This document shows, piece by piece, positions 26,814-33,958 of a stretch of 64,000 nt of DNA. The stretch covers positions 1 to 64,000 of the forward strand of contig JAUIKM010000004.1 in NCBI GenBank assembly GCA_030430495.1. Direction: 5' to 3'. Position 1 is the stretch's first letter; every line of letters begins with the position of its first letter. Position numbers and translations under genes: made by a program. Source of the stretch: a bacterium. Lineage in GTDB: Bacteria; Bacteroidota; Ignavibacteria; Kapaibacteriales; UBA7675. A model generated the notes under the pieces. It was not told where the DNA came from and searched no databases. It was given only the letters and a program-made list of their open reading frames with translations.

Positions 26814-27476
26814 ATGCGAATCAATTTAACTCAAACAGCGACTTCTCTCTTTGTGATTCTTTTGTTAGTCACTGCACATCAAACACTGCATGGTCAGGAT
26901 GGCGCACTTCTGGTCCGCAATCCCACCGGCGGCGAACGCGTCATCGCCGGCAGCACGCTGGAGATTCAATGGCAATCGTATCAGGTTGACGGCGTAGTTC
27001 AAATCTCGCTGTGGGACGGCGACAATGCCGAGTGGCACGACGTCGCCGCCGGAGTAAACGTCGACGATAAAAAATTCACGTGGATTGTCCCCGGCTACCT
27101 GCGGGGCGATAAGTTTCGCGTCAAAGTACAGAGCGTGACAACTCCTGAGATTTATGCGTTCAGTCCGACGTTCTTCCGCATTCTTGAAGGATCCGGTCAG
27201 GCGGGCATCGGAGGACTCCCGGGCGCGACGACGCAGGACATCAGTTTAAGTCCCAATCCAGTGGACGACATATTGCGTGTTAACTGGCTGGGCAACGCCA
27301 ATCCCGCCGGGCTGCGCATATTGGACGTTTTCGGTTCCACGATGATTGAAATGGACTACGAGCTGACCGGGATGGCGGTGGTGCCCACGGCCGATCTGGT
27401 GACCGGCATGTATCTCCTGGAACTCACATACGTGGATGGGACCATCAAAAGTCAGAAGTTCCTCGTGCAGCACTGA
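26814..27476 (+). CDS. Small T9SS-sorted protein with Kre9/Knh1-like Ig domain
   Basis: 220 residues. After a signal peptide ending near LHGQ comes a domain beginning NPTGGERVIAGSTLEIQW and ending with RVKVQS, typical of the Ser-Thr-rich Kre9/Knh1-type Ig fold. From about residue 143 a short T9SS sorting domain follows (SLSPNPVDDILRVNW, ending GMYLLELTYVDG). ATG 26814 gives a good signal peptide; no strong ribosome site is visible. Last of a three-gene exported set. Confidence 0.8.
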   Translation: MRINLTQTATSLFVILLLVTAHQTLHGQDGALLVRNPTGGERVIAGSTLEIQWQSYQVDGVVQISLWDGDNAEWHDVAAGVNVDDKKFTWIVPGYLRGDKFRVKVQSVTTPEIYAFSPTFFRILEGSGQAGIGGLPGATTQDISLSPNPVDDILRVNWLGNANPAGLRILDVFGSTMIEMDYELTGMAVVPTADLVTGMYLLELTYVDGTIKSQKFLVQH

Positions 27477-27800
27477 TTGCCGGCGCGGATCGGGCGACCG
27501 CATGTGAAGTGGCAGTGGACGTGGATTGCATTCTGCTCAAGGTGGGGTTTTCATTTTAGCGCCGCCATTGTTGCATCAGCCATTCAGCCCGCCGATTGAC
27601 TGCAACTCCATGACAAAAAGATGATTGCAGGGACCAGTAGTCACCATGCAGCCGAAGCAGTGGATCCGCGAGTTTGCGGCATGCGAAATTCGTTGATGAA
27701 ATTCGCGTATTCGCATGAATCAGACACTATCGATTAGAGGTCGGCTTCAAACAAACTTTGTACTTGAAGACTGAAGAGACTTCCCGCTTGGTCGATGTTT
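27477..27800. other. Intergenic region before dispersed repeat copy 2
   Basis: About 320 bp with no supportable gene, no repeat-family member and no clear terminator hairpin. Confidence 0.5.
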
Positions 27801-28081
27801 ACGCCCGTTGACTGCGATTCTACGCTACGTTCAGTTTTTTGCCGATGGCGGGCATTGACTTATTGATTAGACTTGTTGCGACGGCGGAGGTACTAGTGAT
27901 TCGCCGTCCGCGCGGCAAAGATTTTACAACCTGAAAAATTCAGGGTGGGAGGTCTATATGTTGCGGTATAAGGACTTTACGAGGCGGAGGCGGGGAGGCA
28001 CCCTTGATCTAGCGGAAAGTACGCCCAAAATTTTCAGCCTGCCCGTTCAACACTTAAAACCGCCCGTTCACACCCAAAAAC
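27801..28081 (+). repeat. 282-bp dispersed repeat, copy 2
   Basis: Second copy of the element at 20166-20447, carrying the same two hairpins and the GGGAGG-ATG start-like site (ATG 27958). The frame from this ATG continues into the 3' end of dinB on the opposite strand and is out of frame with copy 1 after the 1-bp difference. It ends 28 bp before the dinB stop. Confidence 0.92.
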
Positions 28082-28109
28082 TCCCCGCTCAACAGCTCCT
28101 TCCCAAAGT

Positions 28110-29240
28110 TCACCCCGTCATCGAATCCGCCACATAATCATCCCCCTGCTCCATAAACGGCAGACGCGGCTGCACGTAGTACACCCGGTCCGCCGCGTCG
28201 TCAACCAGACCGCTCAGCCCCAGCCCCAGCAGACGCACCTTACGGTCCCCCGCGTCGCTGCGCAGCAGCAGTTCGCGCGCCGTGTCCAGCAGCGTCTGTG
28301 CGTCGTCAACCAGATAGTTCATCGTCCGCGCCCGCGTGATCGTGTCGAAGTTCGCGTAGCGGATCTTCAGGTTGATCGTCCGCCCGGCGATCTGTTTGTC
28401 GCGACACGACTGCGCCAGCTTGCGCGCCTGCAGCGCCAGTTTTTCGATCATCTCATCCGTGTCGCTGATGTCGACGGCAAAGGTGCGCTCAATGCTGATC
28501 GACTTGCGCTCGCGCTCCGGCGTCACGCGGCGCGAGTCGATGCCGCGGATAATGTTGAAGTAGTAGCGCCCCGACTTGCCGAAGTGCTCAACCAGTTTCT
28601 CCGGCGGCCAGCGCCGCATGTCCGCGCCCGTGTGCAGTCCCAGCGCCTGCATCTTCGTTTCCGTCACCTTGCCGATGCCCGGGATCTTGCGGATGGGCAG
28701 CGCATTGATGAACGCATCCGCTTCGTTCGGTTTGACGATCATAATGCCGTCGGGTTTGTTGAAGTCGCAGGCGACCTTGGCCAGGAATTTGTTGAACGAC
28801 ACGCCCGCCGAAGCCGTCAGGTTCAGCTCGCCTTTGATGCGCGCGCGAATCTCCTCGGCTATCAGCGTCGCCGAACCTATCCCCTTTTTGTCCGCGGTAA
28901 CGTCCAGAAATGCCTCGTCGAGCGAGAGCGGCTCGACCAGGTCGGTGTAATCGTAGAATATGTCGCGTATTTGACGCGACACCTCCCGGTAGCTTTCAAA
29001 ACGCGTGCGTACAAAGACGGCCTGTGGGCACAGGCGCACCGCAGTTTTGGCCGGCATGGCGGAACGGATGCCAAATTTGCGTGCCTCATAGCTCGCCGCG
29101 GCCACCACGCCGCGGCCCTCGGGGCTGCCGCCCACAATCACGGGTTTGCCGCGCAGCTCGGGGTTGTCGCGCTGCTCCACCGATGCATAAAAAGCGTCCA
29201 TGTCGACGTGAATGACCTTGCGAATCTCCTCGCCTTCCAT
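28110..29240 (-). CDS. dinB: DNA polymerase IV
   Basis: 376-residue Y-family polymerase for translesion synthesis. The catalytic acidic residues stand in HVDMDAFYASVEQ near the N-terminus and SLDEAFLDVT at about 105. The helix-hairpin-helix thumb region (IRKIPGIGKVTETKM) and the little-finger domain follow. The C-terminus has QPRLPF, a likely beta-clamp binding motif. Length is normal. It is transcribed towards the dispersed repeat. No LexA box was identified by eye. Confidence 0.97.
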   Translation of the reverse strand: MEGEEIRKVIHVDMDAFYASVEQRDNPELRGKPVIVGGSPEGRGVVAAASYEARKFGIRSAMPAKTAVRLCPQAVFVRTRFESYREVSRQIRDIFYDYTDLVEPLSLDEAFLDVTADKKGIGSATLIAEEIRARIKGELNLTASAGVSFNKFLAKVACDFNKPDGIMIVKPNEADAFINALPIRKIPGIGKVTETKMQALGLHTGADMRRWPPEKLVEHFGKSGRYYFNIIRGIDSRRVTPERERKSISIERTFAVDISDTDEMIEKLALQARKLAQSCRDKQIAGRTINLKIRYANFDTITRARTMNYLVDDAQTLLDTARELLLRSDAGDRKVRLLGLGLSGLVDDAADRVYYVQPRLPFMEQGDDYVADSMTG

Positions 29241-29282
29241 ACACAGGCTCGCCGTCTCGTGATGCCGCCGGGCGGCGGCGGT

Positions 29283-29921
29283 TCAGGGCCCTTCAACGCG
29301 CGGCCGCATCCAGCCGAGCACGCCGCCGGGCGCGTCCAGTATGTACACGTCGCGGTCGTTGCGCAGCGTCAGCGTTGTGCGCGTACCGCCGCGGGCGCCC
29401 TGGCGGATGACTTCCACATCAAAATCTTCAATACCGCAAATGATCCCAAGGCGCGCTTCGCCCGCGCGCCGCAGCACAATCAGGTCGCCGGTGCGCGGCG
29501 CTTCGTCGCCGCCGTTGCGGTACTGCAGCAGTCCAACGGTGCGATTAAACGCGCCGTGTTTCAGATTGTCGTTGAACCACTCCGCTGACTGCCCCAGCTG
29601 CTCCGCGATGTCCACACCGTGCACTTCGTGAAAAAAGCGCCGCACAAACTCCGTGTCGCTCCACTTGACGCCGAACACAAAACCGTCGGCCGCCTTGTGC
29701 ATCCGCGGTCCGCTTGAGTCGACCTCAACCTGATTGTAGACCGCCACACCGCGGTAAGCGTCGATCTCTGCCCCGTCGTCGGCGCGACCGAAAAACACGG
29801 CCGTCATCAGACGCAGCGCCGCGATGATCAGCAGCCCCAGGCCGATTCGCTTCAGCCACGGTCGCAGCGAGTCCGGCGGCCCGGACTCGGAAGGCGCTTC
29901 CGCTTTCCGCTCTTTGTCCAT
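29283..29921 (-). CDS. Membrane-anchored CHAP-like protein lacking catalytic residues
   Basis: 212 residues with one N-terminal membrane helix (about 26-43). The rest resembles the CHAP amidase domain of glutathionylspermidine synthetase: GVAVYNQ, FGVKWSDTEFVRRFF, APRTGDLIVL and a final GVLGWM. In active relatives the second block is KWQCVEF with the nucleophilic Cys; here the equivalent position is D89 (WSDTEF). The catalytic His of GHVAII is also replaced, by R157 in ARLGII. It is therefore probably inactive and may bind peptide or polyamine-type ligands. Its ATG immediately follows the stop of the MBL-fold gene, so they are co-transcribed. Confidence 0.7.
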   Translation of the reverse strand: MDKERKAEAPSESGPPDSLRPWLKRIGLGLLIIAALRLMTAVFFGRADDGAEIDAYRGVAVYNQVEVDSSGPRMHKAADGFVFGVKWSDTEFVRRFFHEVHGVDIAEQLGQSAEWFNDNLKHGAFNRTVGLLQYRNGGDEAPRTGDLIVLRRAGEARLGIICGIEDFDVEVIRQGARGGTRTTLTLRNDRDVYILDAPGGVLGWMRPRVEGP

Positions 29922-30842
29922 CTACTCTTCCGTCAACTCCTCATAGGCCGCCGCAACGTTCATCGGAACTGCCGTCAGCCAGCCCTCGTTGAAATGCTCC
30001 GGGAAACCCGGCAGCTTCTCAATGCGCGCCAGATCGTCTTTACTCGTGCCGGCGGCTATCCCCTTTTGCGTGTAATCCAGCAAGGCCGTAAAAAAGTCGC
30101 GCATCACCAGCAGGTCGGCGCGTGTACCGCTGATGCCCGCGCCGGTATTGCCATGACCGTAGACAAAAATCGTCGAGTCGCTGAACTGTTTGTGTACAGT
30201 CTCAAGTCGGTCGATCCAGCCGAAAATGCTCGCGCCGGCCGAACGGTCGATGTAGGCGGGAAGAAGATTGAACACCAGATCGCCCATGTGTACAATGTCC
30301 GCGTGCTCAAAGTGAATCACCGCATCGCCGGACGTGTGTGCAGGGCCGTAGTACCACGCATGCACATTCTCCTTGCCGACGGCGGCTTTCCACTCCGTCT
30401 CAAACAGCTCATCCGCCGTCACCGCTTCACCTTTCACGCCGCTCTGTTTCATCTGCTGACGCTGCAGGTCCGGCACGTTTTTCTGCGCCACCGAGCGCAG
30501 AGCGTGCGGCTTGAGTACCGACATGCCGGCCGTGTGGTCGCCGTGGTGGTGTGTGTTCATCAGCAGGTCGATCTTGCGCTCGCCTTTCGGGGCAATCGCG
30601 CTCCAGAACGCCCTTGCACCGTCGGGAAACTGCGTGTCCACGACCACAAGTTCGTCGCCGGAATCCAGCCAGAGAATCGTGCCGCCCTGGTGTTCAAATG
30701 TGCCCATATTGCCGCGCAGCCCCTTCAGCGGGCTGTCAGCCGTTCCTGCGGCCTGCGGCAGGCTCATCCCGCGCCGCGCGCCCAATATCAGCAGCGCTCC
30801 GGCGCCGATTCCGGATTTGATAAAATTTCTTCGCGATGTCAT
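29922..30842 (-). CDS. Tat-exported metallo-beta-lactamase-fold hydrolase
   Basis: 306 residues. The N-terminus is a twin-arginine signal (SRRNFIKSG then a hydrophobic stretch). The metal site HxHxDH is H98-H100-D102-H103 in NTHHHGDHTAG; the further His stands in GPAHTSGDAVIHF and a later Asp/His pair in HMGD and YGHGN. It is like exported quinoprotein-relay or lactonase-type MBL proteins, substrate unknown. ATG 30842 puts the RR motif at the N-terminus; the longer frame to 31013 does not. It abuts the CHAP-like gene. Confidence 0.85.
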   Translation of the reverse strand: MTSRRNFIKSGIGAGALLILGARRGMSLPQAAGTADSPLKGLRGNMGTFEHQGGTILWLDSGDELVVVDTQFPDGARAFWSAIAPKGERKIDLLMNTHHHGDHTAGMSVLKPHALRSVAQKNVPDLQRQQMKQSGVKGEAVTADELFETEWKAAVGKENVHAWYYGPAHTSGDAVIHFEHADIVHMGDLVFNLLPAYIDRSAGASIFGWIDRLETVHKQFSDSTIFVYGHGNTGAGISGTRADLLVMRDFFTALLDYTQKGIAAGTSKDDLARIEKLPGFPEHFNEGWLTAVPMNVAAAYEELTEE

Positions 30843-31238
30843 TGAAGTTGTTCCTTCGTTTAATCGATGTTTCCATCGCGCGCCCCCCGACGCGAGTGTG
30901 TTCATGCGCATGTATAAGATCGCACACAACAAGATTACGACGCGTGGAATTCCGAAACAAATTCGAACTTCGCACGCGGCCTGCCGGCCTGGCGGTGCGG
31001 CGCCGCCAGGCATTCAAATTTGCATTTTAATCCGCTCTTCCTGTAATTGCGCACATTCGACCTGGAAAAGTTGCCTTTCAGTTCTGTTTCAAGCATTCAT
31101 CCGGAGTTAACTTCGGTCCGGCCGCAGGTCCTGCGATTCCGGCATTGCATCTGGTGCATTCAACGATTCAACTATAATCCGCCGGTGTTCCCGGCGGTCT
31201 CTGCGCAATTGTGCTATACTATCCGAGGATTCTTCTCC
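30843..31238. other. Divergent intergenic region
   Basis: About 395 bp between divergent genes. Apart from the inverted repeat at 30987-31011 no clear promoter box was found; TATACTATCC near 31214-31223 precedes the plus-strand start. Confidence 0.4.
30987..31011. other. Perfect 9-bp inverted repeat in the divergent gap
   Basis: GCCTGGCGG (30987-30995) and CCGCCAGGC (31003-31011) with a seven-base loop. It lies between the divergent MBL-fold and TTHB210-like genes; operator or leader hairpin cannot be told apart. Confidence 0.5.
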
Positions 31239-32036
31239 ATGATCAGGTTCTCTTCTCTTTTTCTCCGTGCTTTTGTGGCGGTGGCGCTCGTTTCTCCGCT
31301 GTTTCTGACGTCCTGTGACGACGACGACGACGACAATCCGACTTCACAGGCCGGAACGTTCTACGCCAACGACATTCAACTGGGCGACGGCACGGGTCGT
31401 ACCTGGGTGACGCTCGACGACGACGGAAACCCGACGGCCATCGGTATGACGATGAGCGCCGGAACCCTTGAAAACCTGCCCGATGAAGACATGTCGTGGA
31501 ATATTGAAATGCCTGCCGAAGCTTCGGCCACGGTATTTAAACACGTCTTTTTTAACTGGAATCCGCATGGCCACGACCCACAGGGCGTGTTTAACCGCCC
31601 GCATTTTGATTTTCACTTCTACCTGACAAGTCAGGCGGAGAGAGAAGCTATCAAGGGCGACGGCAGCGACGCCGACAAAATCGAAAACCTGCCCGGCCAG
31701 GACTTCATTCCGCCCAACTACGAACCGGACTTCGTGCCCGGCGTCGGTTACATCGGCATTCCGCAGATGGGCCTGCACTGGACGGATCGCAGCAACCCGG
31801 CGTTCCAGGGCAATTTTGAAGAAATCTTGATCTGGGGTTCCTACGACGGTAAGTTCACCTTCATTGAGCCCATGATTACAACCGAATTTCTGGCCACTTC
31901 GCCGAATTTTTCGCACAACATGGCGCTGCCGACGAGCTACGACTATAGCGGGTACTACCCGACCACGTACAGCGTTGCGACGGACGCCGAAACGGGCGAT
32001 ATAACGCTGACGCTCGGCAACATGGAAATGCGTTAA
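31239..32036 (+). CDS. TTHB210-like (DUF5602) lipoprotein
   Basis: 265 residues. The signal peptide ends in FLTSC followed by six Asp, the strongest acidic tail in the window, suggesting surface export. The body matches the TTHB210-like family: GRTWVTLDDDGNPTAIGMTM, LENLPDEDM, and HFDFHFYL. In Thermus thermophilus TTHB210 is a target of an ECF sigma/anti-sigma system, but its function is unknown. ATG 31239. It is followed by a cytochrome-like lipoprotein 60 bp downstream. Confidence 0.8.
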   Translation: MIRFSSLFLRAFVAVALVSPLFLTSCDDDDDDNPTSQAGTFYANDIQLGDGTGRTWVTLDDDGNPTAIGMTMSAGTLENLPDEDMSWNIEMPAEASATVFKHVFFNWNPHGHDPQGVFNRPHFDFHFYLTSQAEREAIKGDGSDADKIENLPGQDFIPPNYEPDFVPGVGYIGIPQMGLHWTDRSNPAFQGNFEEILIWGSYDGKFTFIEPMITTEFLATSPNFSHNMALPTSYDYSGYYPTTYSVATDAETGDITLTLGNMEMR

Positions 32037-32096
32037 GTTGTTCTGTTAACCTGTTTAACCATGTCGGTCGCTTGCGGCCGGCATGGTATTGTACTT

Positions 32097-32567
32097 ATGA
32101 AGAGTCTCTCGCTTGTCTCACTTTTTCTTCTAAGTTTCCTGCTGTTCGCCTGCGACGACGACGAACCCGCCAAACCATCCGATCAGGAACCGCCCGATAC
32201 CACGAAAGTTTCGCCCTGTGTCACGAATTTCGATCCAACCGACTGGCCCGCGGCAACCATTTCCTTCAAAGAAGACATCAAACCGCTGTTGCGTACCAAT
32301 GGTTGCTCGTCGATTTATTGCCACGGCGGCGCGCACGCCTACAACATGTTAACCGTGGAACAAATTCTCGACGCCGGACCGCAGGCCGAAGCCCTGGGCA
32401 TGTGCGGCGTGGAACGCGGCAATCCCGACAACAGCTACACGATCTGGAAAATTGAAGGGCGTCCCGAAATCAGCGATGAAAGAATGCCGCGCTTCCGCGA
32501 TCCAATTTCAGCTGAAGACCTAGCCCTGCTGCGCACCTGGATTGAACAAGGCGCTCCCGACAATTAA
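32097..32567 (+). CDS. c-type cytochrome-like lipoprotein with CX4CH motif
   Basis: 156 residues. The lipobox FLLFAC is followed by DDDEP. A possible heme site reads CSSIYCHGG, that is CX4CH rather than CX2CH; the spacing and the closing pattern ISAEDLALLRTWIEQGAP resemble planctomycete-type cytochrome c domains. Met residues later (RMPRFRDP) could supply the second axial ligand. Another Cys pair (CV and CGV) lies outside. If heme is bound, the protein is an envelope electron carrier; otherwise it is a related redox-inactive fold. ATG 32097; upstream in-frame starts lack a signal peptide. Confidence 0.7.
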   Translation: MKSLSLVSLFLLSFLLFACDDDEPAKPSDQEPPDTTKVSPCVTNFDPTDWPAATISFKEDIKPLLRTNGCSSIYCHGGAHAYNMLTVEQILDAGPQAEALGMCGVERGNPDNSYTIWKIEGRPEISDERMPRFRDPISAEDLALLRTWIEQGAPDN

Positions 32568-32634
32568 ACAACGGCCATTTAACTGACTTCGCACTGTTCA
32601 CTTCTGACTTGCTTCGCCTCCTCCGCTGACTCTC

Positions 32635-32666
32635 GGCGGCTTGCTTTCTGATTCTCCTGTTTGTCA
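32635..32666 (-). repeat. TGACAAACAAG-family intergenic element
   Basis: On the minus strand it reads TGACAAACAGGAGAATCAGA then AAGCAAGCCGCCG, followed by AGTCAGCGGAGGAG, the same string as near the element at 1674. Confidence 0.6.
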
Positions 32667-32781
32667 CCGGGTTGTAAACAGCTGTGCTCAAATGCCGTGC
32701 ACAACGCAGCGGCCCTGCGTTTAACTCCGCAAGACTAACAAGAGAATCTCAGAAAAAAAATCAGGTGAAAAGTCAAACAGG

Positions 32782-33888
32782 TCAGGAGTTCTTGTCCGAG
32801 CGCGGGTCGATGCGCGCCAGGCCTTCCGGCAGCGTGTTGCCGCCCATGGTTGTCAGACCTATTGAACGTGCGCGTTTGCGCCATTCGTAGCGCGCCAGCG
32901 CCTGCATGTCGTGCGTGCGGTCCGTTTCATCGATAATTTCGCTGCCCAACAGCGTTTCAATAATATCTTCCATCGTGACGATGCCGGCCAGGCCGCCGTA
33001 TTCATCCAGCACCACCGCGATGTGCTCCTGGCGTTCGAGCAGCATGCCGAAGAGGTCCAGCAGCGCCATCGAGTCCGGCACGTGCTGAATATCCAGGCGC
33101 AGTTCGTTTAACAGACGCCCTTCTTCGCCCTCGCCGGCGCAGCGCCGCAGTTCGTCTTTGAGCACGTAACCGCTGATGTCCTCCAGGCTGTCGTCGTACA
33201 CGGGAATGCGCGAAAAAGGCAGTTCGCGGTGCTCGGCCAGAACCTCGGCCACCGAGTTCGTCGATTTAACCGCCAGTACAACCGTCCGCGGCGTCATCAC
33301 ATCGCTGACCGCCAGCGTGCGGAAGCGCAGCAGGTTGCGGATAATACGCGATTCACTTTCGTCAAAGACGCCCTCGCTCGTGCCCAGATCCGTCAGGGCC
33401 TGGAATTCCTCGCGGCTGACGGTGTTGGCGTCGCTGCCGCCGGAGACAATACGCGTCACGACGCGGGACAACCAGACGAGCGGCTTGAGCAGAACAACCA
33501 GTTTGTCGACGGAGAGCGTGACAAAGGGCGCGAGTTGACGCCAATACATGGCTCCGAGCGTTTTGGGAATAATTTCGGAGAAGACGAGAATCAGCAGCGT
33601 GAGCACGCCGGCAATGACGCCCTCGGGAATACTGCCGAAGACCACGGCGGACTGCACGCCGACGCCGGTAGCGCCCATGGTGTTTGCAATCGTGTTGAGA
33701 CTCAGGATTGCCGCCAGCGGCCTGTGCACGTCGGCTTTCAACTCCAGCAGGCGCTGTCCTATCCGCGGTTTTTGTTTAATCAGGATTTCGACAAACGAAG
33801 GAGTAATCGACAGCAGCGCGGCTTCGAGCAGCGAACAAAAAAAGGAGAAAATGAGCGCCAGCGCGGCATACAGGATTAACAGTTCCAT
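32782..33888 (-). CDS. CNNM/CorC-type membrane protein with CBS pair
   Basis: 368 residues. An N-terminal DUF21/CNNM domain with about three to four membrane helices (first FSFFCSLLEAALLSI) is followed by a CBS pair (VMTPRTVVLAV, VLDEYGGLAGIVTMEDIIE). These proteins are tied to magnesium or cobalt efflux. The usual C-terminal CorC_HlyC domain of about 80 residues is missing; the protein stops shortly after the second CBS motif with IDETDRTHDM and a short basic tail. No frameshift is apparent. Confidence 0.9.
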   Translation of the reverse strand: MELLILYAALALIFSFFCSLLEAALLSITPSFVEILIKQKPRIGQRLLELKADVHRPLAAILSLNTIANTMGATGVGVQSAVVFGSIPEGVIAGVLTLLILVFSEIIPKTLGAMYWRQLAPFVTLSVDKLVVLLKPLVWLSRVVTRIVSGGSDANTVSREEFQALTDLGTSEGVFDESESRIIRNLLRFRTLAVSDVMTPRTVVLAVKSTNSVAEVLAEHRELPFSRIPVYDDSLEDISGYVLKDELRRCAGEGEEGRLLNELRLDIQHVPDSMALLDLFGMLLERQEHIAVVLDEYGGLAGIVTMEDIIETLLGSEIIDETDRTHDMQALARYEWRKRARSIGLTTMGGNTLPEGLARIDPRSDKNS

Positions 33889-33958
33889 TAATGAGGCTGT
33901 TGGTTACCCCCAGTTGTTTAACAAAATAATCACGTGAATTCGGTCGGCGGCCGGTCGT

